Origin: Streptomyces albireticuli
GTDB lineage: Bacteria > Actinomycetota > Actinomycetes > Streptomycetales > Streptomycetaceae
Direction: 5' to 3'
DNA length: 64,000 bases
NCBI RefSeq assembly: GCF_021228125.1
Contig: NZ_JAJQQS010000007.1
Span: 62,001-126,000 of the forward strand
Position numbers and translations under genes: made by a program
In this document: positions 1 through 8,874 of the stretch, piece by piece
How the letters are laid out: every line of letters starts with the position of its first letter
Numbering within the stretch: position 1 is the first letter of the stretch
The notes under the pieces: generated by a model
The model's database searches: none
Seen by the model: only the letters and a program-made list of their open reading frames with translations
Told to the model about the DNA's origin: nothing

Positions 1-199
1 CGGCCCGGAGGCTCTCGCCCAGCGGAGTGAGGGCGACCCGGCGGCTGGTGCGTTCGACGAGGCGGGCCCCGATGCGTCCCTCCAGGGAGCGCAGCAGCTG
101 GCTGACGCGGCTCTGCGACACGTACAGCCGCTCGCCCGCGCGGCCGAAGTGCAGCTCCTCGGCGAGGACGAGGAAGCATTCCAGCTCCCGTAGGTCCAT
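1..199 (-). CDS. LysR-family transcriptional regulator, N-terminal part
   Basis: The reverse strand from an ATG at 199 reads an open N-terminus beginning MDLRELECFLVLAEELHFGR and continuing through a winged-helix segment with the motif RLYVSQSRVSQLLRSLEG, which is the classic LysR helix-turn-helix. The gene runs off the left edge, so the effector domain is not visible. It is divergent from an MFS efflux gene starting at 325, the usual arrangement for a LysR regulator controlling its neighbour. Control of that transporter is an inference from position. The inducer cannot be judged. Confidence 0.85.
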   Translation of the reverse strand, partial: MDLRELECFLVLAEELHFGRAGERLYVSQSRVSQLLRSLEGRIGARLVERTSRRVALTPLGESLRA

Positions 200-252
200 G
201 CCGCTCAAGGGCACCCCTCCCCCTGTCCGTTCCCGGTGGTCGTTCCCGATCG

Positions 253-267
253 ATGAATCTCCCTCAT
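253..267. promoter_or_regulatory. candidate LysR operator (T-N11-A palindrome)
   Basis: ATGA, seven bases, then TCAT gives a dyad that contains the T-N11-A core typical of LysR binding sites. It lies in the 125-bp gap between the divergent regulator (start 199) and transporter (start 325). The assignment rests on motif and position only. Confidence 0.35.
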
Positions 268-324
268 AGAAGGGTGAGGGTTCGGCCGTTGTTCCCGGGG
301 GCGCGGCTCCGGAGGCTGGGGCGC

Positions 325-1518
325 ATGGTGAACGTGCGACAGAAGACAAGGGTGGCGGGGGGCCGGCCCGCCGTGGTGGCGGTGGCGGCCGGAACGTTCT
401 CGGTGGTGACGACCGAGATGCTGCCGGTGGGACTGCTCACGCCGATCGGGGAGGACCTGGGGGTCTCCGCCGGGACGGCGGGGCTGACGATGACGGTGCC
501 CGGGCTGGTGGCGGCGGTGGCGGCCCCGGTGGTGACGCGCCTCGCGGGACGGCTGGACCGGCGCTGGGTGCTGGTGGGGCTGATGGGGCTGCTGACGGCG
601 GCGAACCTGCTGTCGGCCGCCGCCACGGGCATCGGGGTGCTGGTGGCGCTGCGGGTCCTGGTGGGGGTGTGCATCGGTGGGGTCTGGGCGATCGCGGCCG
701 GGCTGGCCGTCCGGCTCGTCCCCGAGCGGCAGGTGGGCCCGGCCACCTCCCTGATCTTCAGCGGGATAGCCGTGGCCTCGGTGCTCGGGGTACCCGCGGG
801 CACGATGGCGGGCGCGGCGGGCGGCTGGCGGACGGCCTTCCTGTCGATGGGCGCGGTGGCGCTGGCGGTGACGGCGGCCCTCGCGGCGCTGCTGCCGCCG
901 CTGCCGCCGCCGTCCCCGGAAGCGGCCGACCGCTCGGGGAGCGTCCTGGGCCCGCTGCGCGCCGCACCGGTACGGGTGGGGCTGCTGGTGGTCCTGCTGC
1001 TGGTGACGGGCCACTTCGCGGGCTACACGTTCGTACGCCCGCTCCTGGAACGGGTACCGGGGACGGACGCCGGGCTGATCGGCGGTCTCCTGGTCGCGTA
1101 CGGCGTCGCGGGCGTGGCCGGAAACTTCCTCGCGGGCTACACGGTGGCGCGCCGACCGCGCACCACCCTCCTGCTGATCGCCGCCGCCCTGGCGGCCGTG
1201 ATGCCCGCGCTGGCGGTCGCGGGCGGCGGGGCCGTAGGCGCCACGGTGCTCGTGATGCTGTGGGGACTGGCCTACGGCGGTGTGTCGGTGGCCACCCAGA
1301 ACCGCCTGATGGCGGCGGCCCCGCCGGGGACGGGGGAAGGCGTCTCGGCGCTGTTCGTGTCGGTCTTCAACGTGGCGATCGCGCTGGGGGCGCTGGTGGG
1401 GGGACGAGTGGTGGACGCGAGCTCCCCGGCGGGGGCCGCGTGGACCGGCGGGGCGCTGGCACTGCTGGCGGTGTGCGCCGTCGGGGCGGGGCCGGGGGCC
1501 GCCGGTAGGGGGCGGTAG
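325..1518 (+). CDS. MFS transporter, DHA1 (drug/arabinose-efflux-like)
   Basis: Integral membrane exporter of about 397 residues with twelve predicted hydrophobic helices. The N-terminal helix TFSVVTTEMLPVGLLTPI and the following RLDRRWVLVGLMGLL loop (motif A region) match the AraJ/SotB-type DHA1 branch of the major facilitator superfamily. The ATG at 325 is chosen over in-frame starts from 253 because GGAGG lies nine bases upstream (311-315) and the extra N-terminal residues are Arg-rich and not membrane-like. It is divergent from the partial LysR gene, which probably regulates it. The substrate cannot be told from sequence; drugs or sugars are the usual cargo of this branch. Confidence 0.88.
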   Translation: MVNVRQKTRVAGGRPAVVAVAAGTFSVVTTEMLPVGLLTPIGEDLGVSAGTAGLTMTVPGLVAAVAAPVVTRLAGRLDRRWVLVGLMGLLTAANLLSAAATGIGVLVALRVLVGVCIGGVWAIAAGLAVRLVPERQVGPATSLIFSGIAVASVLGVPAGTMAGAAGGWRTAFLSMGAVALAVTAALAALLPPLPPPSPEAADRSGSVLGPLRAAPVRVGLLVVLLLVTGHFAGYTFVRPLLERVPGTDAGLIGGLLVAYGVAGVAGNFLAGYTVARRPRTTLLLIAAALAAVMPALAVAGGGAVGATVLVMLWGLAYGGVSVATQNRLMAAAPPGTGEGVSALFVSVFNVAIALGALVGGRVVDASSPAGAAWTGGALALLAVCAVGAGPGAAGRGR

Positions 1519-1532
1519 TGACGGGGGTGCGG

Positions 1533-1650
1533 TGGGGGTGCCGCTGCGCGGGGCTTTTTCCCCTACCCGCCCCTTCCCGGAACCGGGGGCTCCGCCCCCG
1601 GGCCCCCTTTCCGCGCTCCGCGCGGTGGCCTCAAACGCCGGCCGGGCTGG
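1533..1650 (+). repeat. composite intergenic repeat, copy A
   Basis: One copy of a GC-rich element found at about eight places in this window. In order it holds a GCGGGGCTTTTTCCCC block, a CCGCCCCTTCCCGG block, the inverted repeat around GGGGGCTCCGCCCCC, an alternating CCGCGCTCCGCGCGG block and the end block CTCAAACGCCGG-CCGGGCTG. It fills the gap between the MFS gene and the downstream ATPase gene and can fold into strong hairpins. Confidence 0.8.
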
Positions 1651-1707
1651 ACATGGGACGGCGATCCTTGGGTATGCGGCCGGTGGAGAACGAGAAGGAG
1701 CCGCACG

Positions 1708-2091
1708 ATGGTCGTCATCGAATCCCCTGACGGGGACGCTGCCGGTGCCCGCCACGCGACGGCGGAGTTCCTGGCCCGCCACTGCCCCTGGGCCGATCCC
1801 GATGCCGTGGTCCTGGTCGTGTCGGAGCTGGTCGCCAACGCCATCCGGCACACCGGTGGCTGGTGGCGGCTGTGCGTACGGGCCGTCCAGGGCCGTCTGG
1901 TGGTGGAGATCGCCGACGCCAGCCCGGAGCCGCCGACGCCGCGCGTCCCGGACCTGACCGGGGGCGGCGGACTGGGCTGGCACATGGTCGAGAAGCTGGC
2001 CACACAGCTGGAAGTGGTGCGGCAGGGCGACGGCCAGGGCAAGACGGTCCGGGCGACGTGGCTACGGCCGGCGCTGCCGCTCGCGGTTTGA
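1708..2091 (+). CDS. ATP-binding protein, RsbW-like (HATPase) anti-sigma/regulatory kinase
   Basis: Small single-domain GHKL ATPase of 127 residues. The N box reads VSELVANAIRHT, the G1 region has DASPEPP, and the G2-like loop is GGGGLGWHMVEKLA. Such stand-alone domains act as anti-sigma factors or serine kinases of anti-sigma antagonists and are abundant in Streptomyces. AAGGAG at 1695-1700 with seven-base spacing supports the ATG at 1708. It converges on the SigB/SigF-type sigma gene at 2408-3286, so a functional link is possible but there is no operon to prove it. Confidence 0.8.
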   Translation: MVVIESPDGDAAGARHATAEFLARHCPWADPDAVVLVVSELVANAIRHTGGWWRLCVRAVQGRLVVEIADASPEPPTPRVPDLTGGGGLGWHMVEKLATQLEVVRQGDGQGKTVRATWLRPALPLAV

Positions 2092-2242
2092 GCAGCCTCA
2101 GCGACCCGCTCGCCCACGCCCCACTTCACTTTCACTTCGCCCGACCCGCTTCGGGGGCTCCGCAGCTGCCCCGGGACGGGCAGCGACCCCTCGCTCAGCG
2201 CTCCCCGACTCCGCTCGGCCTCAGCGTCCCGCGCCGGCAGCA

Positions 2243-2357
2243 TTCAGCCCGGCCGGCGTTTGAGGCCACCGCGCGGAGCGCGGAAAAGGGGGTCCGGGGG
2301 CTTGCCCCCGGTTCCGGGAAGGGGCGGGGTTGGGGAAAAGCCCCGCGCAGCGGCACC
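2243..2357 (-). repeat. composite intergenic repeat, copy B (reverse orientation)
   Basis: Same blocks as copy A in the opposite order and strand: CAGCCCGGCCGGCGTTTGAGG, CCGCGCGGAGCGCGG, the Gly-rich GGGGGCTTGCCCCC hairpin, GGAAGGGGCGGGG and AAAGCCCCGC. It separates the converging ATPase (ends 2091) and sigma factor (ends 2408) genes. Confidence 0.8.
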
Positions 2358-2407
2358 CTCACCGCCGCCGCCCGCCCGGCCCCACCCCCACAAGCCCAGC
2401 GCCAGCG

Positions 2408-3286
2408 CTACCGCATCCCCAGCAACCCCACCCGCAGCCGCCCCAGAATCCGCGTCAGCAGCCGCGACACGTGCATCTGTGAGATGCCCAGCTCCGCGCC
2501 GATCTCCGACTGCGTCATCTCCCCGCCGAACCGCATCCGCAGGATCTGCCGGTCCCGGTCGTCGAGCTCGGCGACCAGGGGTTTGAGGGCGTGCAGGTTC
2601 TCCACGCCCTCCAGGGCGGGGTCGACGTCGCCGAGCCGGTCGGCGAAGCTGTTGCCGGCCTGGTCGGAGCCCTCGTCCACGGGCACGTCGATCGAGCCGG
2701 CGGTGTAGCCGTTGCTGGCCACGATGCCCTCGACGACCTCCTCGCGGCTCAGCCCGAGGTGCGCGGCGAGCTCGTCCGGGGTCGGCGAGTGGTCCAGTTC
2801 CTGGGAGAGCTCTCCGGTGGCCTTGGCCAGCTCGACGCGGAGCTCCTGGAGGCGCCGGGGCACGTGCACGGACCAGCTCGTGTCACGGAAGTGCCGCTTG
2901 ATCTCACCGACGATGTACGGCACGGCGAAGGTGGTGAACTCCACCTCCCGCGAGAGGTCGAAGCGGTCGATCGCCTTGATCAGGCCGATCGTGCCGACCT
3001 GGATGATGTCCTCCATCTGGTCGCCCCGGCTGCGGAAGCGGGAGGCGGCGAAGCGCACCAGCGAGAGGTTGATCTCGATCAGGGTGTTGCGGGCGTACTG
3101 GTAGGCGTGGGTCCCCTCCTCCAGCTCGGTGAGCCGGTCGAAGAAGAGCCGCGACAGTTCGCGGGCGTCCCGTGGCGCCACCGTGGTCGCGTCCTCGATG
3201 TACGGCAGCCCCCCGACCGATGCCTCGAACCGCTGCGAGGCAGCCGTCTGACGCTCCGTCGCAACCGTGGATGCCGTGATGGTCAC
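2408..3286 (-). CDS. RNA polymerase sigma factor, SigB/SigF/SigG family
   Basis: Group 3 sigma factor of 292 residues. Region 2 is seen as RSRGDQMEDIIQVGTIGLIKAI followed by YIVGEIKRHFRDTSWSVHVP, region 3 as SPTPDELAAHLGLSREEV, and region 4 ends with MTQSEIGAELGISQMHVSR, the helix-turn-helix that reads the -35 element. A GTG start at 3286 is preferred because GGGGAGG precedes it by six bases; the extra upstream residues are not conserved-looking. This family normally answers to RsbW-type anti-sigma factors in osmotic stress or sporulation. No partner is co-transcribed here. The gene is divergent from the acid phosphatase gene. Confidence 0.93.
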   Translation of the reverse strand: MTITASTVATERQTAASQRFEASVGGLPYIEDATTVAPRDARELSRLFFDRLTELEEGTHAYQYARNTLIEINLSLVRFAASRFRSRGDQMEDIIQVGTIGLIKAIDRFDLSREVEFTTFAVPYIVGEIKRHFRDTSWSVHVPRRLQELRVELAKATGELSQELDHSPTPDELAAHLGLSREEVVEGIVASNGYTAGSIDVPVDEGSDQAGNSFADRLGDVDPALEGVENLHALKPLVAELDDRDRQILRMRFGGEMTQSEIGAELGISQMHVSRLLTRILGRLRVGLLGMR

Positions 3287-3456
3287 GTCGTCCTCCCCAG
3301 ATCCGTTGGTGACGTCCGGCCGCCTACCCGGTGACCTGGCGGGCATGCCTGCGGTTTTCGCCGCGCACGGGGAAGGCACGCGGAAACGGAAGCGCGTGAC
3401 AGCCGTCGCCGACCGGTCACCAGGACTTTCCGAGCCGGTCATCGACGGGCGTGAGC

Positions 3457-4131
3457 ATGCCATTCATGACCGCGACGATCTCCCGAACCACCGCCCGCCG
3501 CACCGCTGCGGCCCTGGCCACGACCGCTCTGGCGATGGGTGCGACCACCCTCGGCGCGAGCACCGCGAACGCGGTCGGCACCCCGGCGCCCGCATCGGCC
3601 GAGAGCGCCGCACGGACATCCGGAACCGCCGGGCTGAAGGGTGTCGACTACGCGGCCTGGCAGCGTGAGGTGAAGTCCGTCATCGACGGGGCACGGCCGT
3701 ACGTCACGGAGCGCACCGCGAACGCGCGGCGGGAGAAGCAAGCCGTCGTCCTCGACATCGACAACAGCTCCCTGGAGACGGATTTCCACTGGTCGTACCC
3801 GACCCCGGCGATCGAACCGGTCCTGGAGCTGACGCGGTACGCGCACGCCCGGGGCGCCGCCGTCTTCTTCGTCACCGCGCGGCCGGGCCTGCTCGAGGCG
3901 CCGACCGAGTACAACCTCCGGCGGGTCGGCTATCCGGTCAGCGGCCTGTACGTACGTCACCTCCCCGACCTCTTCCGGGACGTGAGCACGTACAAGACCG
4001 CCAAGCGGGCGGAGATCGAGGCCCAGGGCTACAAGATCATCGCCAATATCGGCAACAACACCACGGATCTGGCCGGCGGGCACGCCGAGCGGACCTTCAA
4101 GCTGCCGGACTACGACGGCAAGCTCTCCTGA
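3457..4131 (+). CDS. secreted HAD-superfamily acid phosphatase (class IIIB)
   Basis: About 224 residues. An N-terminal signal peptide ends near the AxA site in GASTANA. The HAD catalytic motif I is VVLDIDNSS (DxD), motif II has the Thr in FFVTARPG, and motif IV is NIGNNTTD. This pattern is that of secreted acid phosphatases that strip phosphate from organic phosphomonoesters. Starts at 3451 (GTG), 3457 and 3466 are all possible; none has a convincing ribosome site, and 3457 gives a normal signal peptide. An 11-bp tandem array starts two bases after the stop codon. Confidence 0.85.
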   Translation: MPFMTATISRTTARRTAAALATTALAMGATTLGASTANAVGTPAPASAESAARTSGTAGLKGVDYAAWQREVKSVIDGARPYVTERTANARREKQAVVLDIDNSSLETDFHWSYPTPAIEPVLELTRYAHARGAAVFFVTARPGLLEAPTEYNLRRVGYPVSGLYVRHLPDLFRDVSTYKTAKRAEIEAQGYKIIANIGNNTTDLAGGHAERTFKLPDYDGKLS

Positions 4132-4132
4132 T

Positions 4133-4242
4133 CGAGGCCTGGCCGAGGCCTAGCCGAGGCCTGACCGAGGCCTGACCCCGGTCTGCCTTGGGTCTGCCTT
4201 CGGCCCGACTTCGGTCCGACTTCGGTCTGCCTTCGGTCCGGC
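4133..4242. repeat. tandem array of ten 11-bp units
   Basis: Ten consecutive 11-bp units: four of the form CGAGGCCTGAC (with single changes) followed by six of the form TTCGGTCTGCC or close variants. All share the core GGYCYGMC. The array lies in the gap between the converging acid phosphatase and GlsB-type genes. Confidence 0.85.
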
Positions 4243-4269
4243 CACGACCCGGGCCGCGCCCCGCCTCTC

Positions 4270-4539
4270 TCAGCGGCCCCGCCTCGACTTCGCGCGATCG
4301 AGCCAGGCCACACCCAGGGCCGCCAGACCGATCTGGATCAGCCACTTGATCCAGTCGATCCCCTTGGTGTCGCCCACGCCCAGCGCGTGGGCGAGGAGCG
4401 CGCCCACGAGGGCGGCGACGATGCCCACCCCGATCGTCAGCAGCACACCGATGTGCTGGCGCCCCGGCACCACCAGGCGCCCCAGCACGCCGATGATCAG
4501 GCCGATGACTATCGCACTGAAAATTCCCGAGATTTCCAC
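4270..4539 (-). CDS. GlsB/YeaQ/YmgE-family small membrane protein
   Basis: 89 residues with three hydrophobic segments and the family signature GLIIGVLGRLVVPGRQ near the N-terminus. It belongs to the transglycosylase-associated (YmgE) family, which is stress-induced in many bacteria but of uncertain biochemical function. A GTG at 4539 is used, with a GGGGGC stretch upstream. The C-terminus is basic (DRAKSRRGR). Confidence 0.9.
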   Translation of the reverse strand: MEISGIFSAIVIGLIIGVLGRLVVPGRQHIGVLLTIGVGIVAALVGALLAHALGVGDTKGIDWIKWLIQIGLAALGVAWLDRAKSRRGR

Positions 4540-4711
4540 GACGCCCCCTATCGAGCCCTTTCCGGCCCATCCGGCCCGTTTCCTCTGGTGACATCTGCCC
4601 AGCCGACGGGCGGCGCATGTCTGGCTTCCGGCGCTCGCGGCCGTCGCCCCGCGCCGTGCCTAGACTGGTCGTGCCGGGCACAGGACGCCCGACAGGGACG
4701 GGAGAGCGACA

Positions 4712-5119
4712 GTGGCCGCAGGTGTCGGGAGCGTCGAGGGCTTCCCAGGGGGCGTGGGCGGGGAATGCGACGATCCCTCGGCCGAGGTGCTCTCCGAGGC
4801 CGCCGCCGCGTTCGGACTGCTCGCCTCCTCGGCCCGGCTGCACCTGGTCTGGGCGCTGGCCCAGGGCGAGAGCGATGTCAGCGGGCTGGCCGAGCGGGTG
4901 GGCGGTGCCCTGCCCGCGATCAGCCAGCACCTGGCGAAGCTGAAGCTGGCCGGGCTGGTGCGGTCGCGGCGCGAGGGGCGCCGCGTGGTCTATCTCGTCG
5001 ACGACCCCGACGTCGTCACGATCGTCCGGCTGATGGTCGGCCAGCTCGCCGACCGCAAGGCCGGTGCCGGTGCCGTCGCCGGCACCCACGCCGGGCGCCT
5101 CCGTGGGCTGGGCGCCTGA
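4712..5119 (+). CDS. ArsR/SmtB-family winged-helix regulator
   Basis: 135 residues. The winged helix spans about residues 30-105, with recognition helix GALPAISQHLAKLKLAGLV and wing SRREGRRVVYLV. ArsR proteins are usually metal-responsive repressors; the C-terminal part here has no obvious Cys or His metal site. The GTG at 4712 follows GGAGAG at 4701-4706. Its 3' end overlaps the P-type ATPase gene by 56 bases in another frame, so the two are probably one operon with coupled translation, consistent with a metal-ion regulator-transporter pair. Confidence 0.88.
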   Translation: MAAGVGSVEGFPGGVGGECDDPSAEVLSEAAAAFGLLASSARLHLVWALAQGESDVSGLAERVGGALPAISQHLAKLKLAGLVRSRREGRRVVYLVDDPDVVTIVRLMVGQLADRKAGAGAVAGTHAGRLRGLGA

Positions 5120-8100
5120 CGGCGCGGGCGCGGCCGGCACCACCCTGGAGGCCCTGCGCGCGCTGGGCAGCGGACCGCGCGGGCTCGTCGAACAGCAGGC
5201 CGAGGAGCGGCTCGCCGCGCACGGCGAGAACGTCTTCCCCGGCCGCCGCCCCGCGTCCTGGCCGCGCCGGCTCGCCCGTAGCCTCCGCGACCCCTTCACC
5301 GCCGTCCTGCTCGGCCTGGGCCTGGTCTCGGCGGCGGTGGCGTCGTGGGGCACGGCCTGTGTGATCGCGGTGCTCGTCGCGGTCAGCTGCGTCCTGCGCG
5401 CCACCGGCGAACACCGCGCCGACCACGCCGCGGCCACGCTGCGCGACCTGATCGCCGCCACGGCCACGGTCCGCAGGCGCGCGACCGCGGCCTCGCCGCC
5501 GCGCGCCCGCGAACTGCCGGTGGACCAGCTCGTACCGGGTGACGTGGTCCTCCTCGCCCCCGGCGACGTCGTCCCGGCGGACCTGCGACTGCTCCGCGCG
5601 ACGGGCCTGACCCTGCACGAAGCCGCTCTGACGGGCGAATCGGCACCGGTGGAGAAGCGGGTGCCCGCGGCGGGCGGAGCGGTCGCGCACGCGCCGGGCC
5701 GCCCCGCCGTGGTCGCGGCCCCGCCGCGTCTTCCGGCCGACCAGGAACGGTCACCCGGCGCGGCGCACCACCCCGGCCCGCGGCCGGCGGCCACCCCCGA
5801 CCGGCCCGGCGCTCCCGCCGCCCGCACCCCCCTCACCCGCCCCGACCTCTGCCTCCAAGGCAGCAGCGTCGTCTCCGGCAGCGGCGTCGGGGTCGTGATC
5901 GCCACCGGCGCGGACACCGTGCTCTCCGGGGCGCTGCCGCGCGGCCCGGAACGGCGGCCGCGCCCGATCCGTCCGTTCGACCGGTCGGTGAACGGCATCG
6001 CCTGGACGCTCGTACGGTTCATGCTGCTCACCGCCCCGGTCGTGCTGATCGCGGGTGCGCTGCTGCGCGGGCGCGGGATGGAGACCCTGCCGTTCGCCGT
6101 CGCGGTGGCGGTCGGGCTGACGCCCGAGATGCTGCCGGTCGTGGTCACCACCGCGCTGGCGCGCGGCGCCGCGCTGCTCGCGCGCGGCGGCGAGGTCGTC
6201 GTCCGGCGCCTCCCCGCGCTGCACGACCTCGGCGCCGTCGACGTACTGTGCGTGGACAAGACGGGCACGCTCACCCAGGACCGCCCCGTCGTGGCCCGCT
6301 CCGTCGACACCGACGGCCGGGACGACCCTGCCGTACTGCGCTGGGCCGCCGTGAACGCCCTGTGGACGCTCCACCTCGCGGAGCTGCCCGCGCCGGACGC
6401 CCTGGACGAGGCGATCCTCGACGCCGACGAGGCGGCTGCGGCCTCGGGGGCGTACGGGACGGAACTGGACGAAGAGACCGGACCGGACGGCGGGACGGAG
6501 CCGGGCTCCGGGACGATGCCGGACGGCGGGACGGAGGCGTACGAGCGGAACGGCGCCCGCCCCGCCGGCCTCCCGGGGCTCACCGCGTCCCCGACCAGCG
6601 GAACCACCGACGGGACCGCCGACGGGACCGCCCCCGCCGGAGGCGCCACCGCGTGGAACCGCGCCCGCGCCGCCGACGCCCCGGGGCACGCCACGTCCCC
6701 GACCGCCGGAACCACCGACGGGACCGCCGACGAGACCACCTACGAGTCCACCCGCGCCGGTGGCGCCACCGCGCCGCCCGACCCGTCGGACACCCCCGCC
6801 CGGCACCTCCGCGCCGTCCCCTCCTCCCCGGCCTCCCCGGCCTCCCCTTTCGACGAACTCGAAGGCGTCGCCGCCCTCCCCTACGGCCCCGGCCGCCGCG
6901 TCGCCACCGCGGTCGTGGCCGGAGGGCGCGTCCACACCCTCGTCGTCAAGGGCGCCCCCGAGGACGTACTGGAGCGTTGCGCCCTCGACGACGAGGATCG
7001 CGCCCGGCTCGCCCGCCGCGCGGACGGGCTGGCGGCGGACGGGCTGCGGGTGCTGGCCGTGGCCGTCGCCGAGCGGCCCGCTCGGGCCCGCCCGTACACC
7101 CCGGCCGACGAGCGCGGCCTGACGCTCCTCGGCTTCGTCGGGCTGCGCGACGCCCTCGCGCCCACCGCCGCCGACGCGCTCACGGCGCTCTCCCGGCGCG
7201 GCGTCACCGTCAAGGTCCTCACCGGCGACCACCCGGGCACGGCCGCCCGCGCCTGCCGGGAGCTGGGGCTGAAGCCCGGCGAAGTCGTCACCGGCGACCG
7301 GATCGACGCCCTGACCGGGCCGGAGCTGGCCGGCCTGGCCTCCCGGAGCACGGTCTTCGCGCGCTGCGCGCCCGAGCACAAGGCGCGGATCGTCGAGGCC
7401 CTGCGGGCGGCGGGGCACACCACGGGGTTCCTCGGCGACGGGGTCAACGACCTGGCCGCGCTGCGCTCCGCCGATGTCGGGATCTGTCCCCGCGACGGCG
7501 TGGACGTGGCGCGGGAGGCCGCCGACGTGGTGCTCGCGTCGAAGGACCTGACCGCTCTGGACCGGGCGATCGTCACCGGCCGGCGCAGCACCGGCAACAT
7601 CGCCGCCTACCTGCGGATCACGCTCTCGTCCAACCTCGGCAACGTCATCGCGATGCTGGCGGCCGGGCTGATGCTGCCGTTCCTGCCGATGCTGCCCGCA
7701 CAGGTGCTCGTGCAGAACCTGTGCTTCGACGCCGCCCAGCTCGCCCTCGCCTTCGACCGCCCGGGGCCGGACGCCCACCGGCGGCCGGCGGTGCTGCGGC
7801 CCCGCGCCCTGCTGCGCTTCATGACCGGCTTCGGGCTGCTCAACGCCGTCGCGGACCTCGCCACGTTCGGGGTGCTGGCGCTGGCCCTGCGGTCGATGGG
7901 CGAGGAGGAGGGGCAGGCGGCGTTCCACGCCGGGTGGTTCACGGAGAACCTGCTGACGCAGGCGCTGGTGATGCTGCTGCTGCGGTCGGGGCGGCGCGCC
8001 GCGGAGGGCCGGGTGCCCGGCCCGATCCGGATCGCGACGTCGGCGCTGGCGGTGGTGGGCCTGCTGCTGCCGCTGTCCCCGCTGGGCCCGGTCCTGGGCA

Positions 8101-8213
8101 TGTCGGCGCTGCCGCCGCTGTACTACGGGCTGATGGCGGTCGTGCTCGCGCTGTACGGGGTGGGGCTCGCGGCGGCGCGGAAGCGCTTCGCGGCGCCGCC
8201 CGCCGAGCTCTGA
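5064..8213 (+). CDS. P-type cation-transporting ATPase, MgtA-like, with long insertions
   Basis: 1049 residues. The actuator motif LTGES is at about 189-193, the phosphorylated Asp lies in DKTGTLT at 399-405, KGAPED is at 629-634 and the hinge GDGVND at 791-796. The helix motif [18 protein letters not shown] (351-368) is typical of type IIIB magnesium importers. Compared with enterobacterial MgtA (about 900 residues) it carries two Pro/Ala/Gly/Thr-rich insertions, at roughly 203-258 in the actuator domain and 462-596 in the nucleotide-binding domain. The second contains a 108-bp direct repeat. The GTG start lies inside the arsR-type gene. Mg2+ is the best guess for the ion; Ca2+ or another divalent metal is possible. 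Confidence 0.88.
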   Translation: MPVPSPAPTPGASVGWAPDGAGAAGTTLEALRALGSGPRGLVEQQAEERLAAHGENVFPGRRPASWPRRLARSLRDPFTAVLLGLGLVSAAVASWGTACVIAVLVAVSCVLRATGEHRADHAAATLRDLIAATATVRRRATAASPPRARELPVDQLVPGDVVLLAPGDVVPADLRLLRATGLTLHEAALTGESAPVEKRVPAAGGAVAHAPGRPAVVAAPPRLPADQERSPGAAHHPGPRPAATPDRPGAPAARTPLTRPDLCLQGSSVVSGSGVGVVIATGADTVLSGALPRGPERRPRPIRPFDRSVNGIAWTLVRFMLLTAPVVLIAGALLRGRGMETLPFAVAVAVGLTPEMLPVVVTTALARGAALLARGGEVVVRRLPALHDLGAVDVLCVDKTGTLTQDRPVVARSVDTDGRDDPAVLRWAAVNALWTLHLAELPAPDALDEAILDADEAAAASGAYGTELDEETGPDGGTEPGSGTMPDGGTEAYERNGARPAGLPGLTASPTSGTTDGTADGTAPAGGATAWNRARAADAPGHATSPTAGTTDGTADETTYESTRAGGATAPPDPSDTPARHLRAVPSSPASPASPFDELEGVAALPYGPGRRVATAVVAGGRVHTLVVKGAPEDVLERCALDDEDRARLARRADGLAADGLRVLAVAVAERPARARPYTPADERGLTLLGFVGLRDALAPTAADALTALSRRGVTVKVLTGDHPGTAARACRELGLKPGEVVTGDRIDALTGPELAGLASRSTVFARCAPEHKARIVEALRAAGHTTGFLGDGVNDLAALRSADVGICPRDGVDVAREAADVVLASKDLTALDRAIVTGRRSTGNIAAYLRITLSSNLGNVIAMLAAGLMLPFLPMLPAQVLVQNLCFDAAQLALAFDRPGPDAHRRPAVLRPRALLRFMTGFGLLNAVADLATFGVLALALRSMGEEEGQAAFHAGWFTENLLTQALVMLLLRSGRRAAEGRVPGPIRIATSALAVVGLLLPLSPLGPVLGMSALPPLYYGLMAVVLALYGVGLAAARKRFAAPPAEL
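6586..6780 (+). repeat. 108-bp-period direct repeat inside the P-type ATPase gene
   Basis: The stretch beginning CGTCCCCGACC at 6586 recurs at 6694, giving two imperfect copies at 108 bp, hence in frame. Both encode a Thr/Gly/Asp-rich linker around GTTDGTAD. It lies in the insertion within the nucleotide-binding domain. Confidence 0.75.
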
Positions 8214-8874
8214 CCCAGCACCGACCGCCGGCCTCTGGCCCCGGCACCGCCCCCGTCTGTGCCCCGGCCCCAGACTCGAGCTCGGGCTCGGGCTCACTCC
8301 TGTCTCCGGTCCCTGGTTCGGCCCGGCCCTGGGCTTGGGCCCAGACTCGAGCTCGGGCCCAGACTCGGGCTCAGGCTCGGGCTCAGGCTCGGGCTCGGGC
8401 TCGGGCTCGGACTCGGGCTCGGACTCGGGCTCGGACTCGGACTCAGGCTCGGACTCAGGCTCGGACTCAGGCTCGGGCCCAGACTCGGGCTCAGGCTCGG
8501 ACTCAGGCTCGGGCTCGCTCCTGTCTCCGGTCCCTGGGTCGGCCCGGCCCTCGGGCTCCGGGCTCGGCCTCCGGCTCGGACCCGCTCCTGTCTCCGGTTC
8601 CGAATTCGGCCCTGCCCCGGCCCCGGGCTCGGCCCCGGCTCGGGCTCGGGGCTCGGCCCCGGCCCCGCGCCCCCCGGACCCGCGTTCGCCCCCTGCCCCG
8701 ACCCCGGGCCGGCCCCGGCCACCCTGCCCCTGCCCCTGCCCCTGCCCCGGACCGCGAACACGAACGCCGACCAGGCTGAAGATCAGCCCGGCCGGCGTCG
8801 CGGTCGTCATCAGGATCGGGATCGGGATCGGGATCGGGATCGGAAATCCGAAGGGAGGAAGCCCCCCCCCGCCC
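8214..8874. repeat. GC-rich low-complexity minisatellite, no convincing gene
   Basis: A 660-bp gap between the ATPase and the converging TPM-domain gene. From about 8270 to 8520 it is built of hexamers GGCTCG, GGCTCA and GACTCG. A module GCTCCTGTCTCCGGT recurs near 8296, 8517 and 8584, and five GATCGG units lie near 8816-8842. Long reading frames cross it on both strands (Ser-Gly-Asp repeats one way, Pro-Glu-Ser the other), but they run antisense through neighbouring genes and have no ribosome site, so they are taken as by-products of the repeat. Confidence 0.75.

Noticed and set aside
5751-8810. Long reverse frame with Pro-Glu-Ser repeats
   Set aside because: It is antisense to most of the P-type ATPase gene and has no ribosome site; the repeat part is the hexamer minisatellite.
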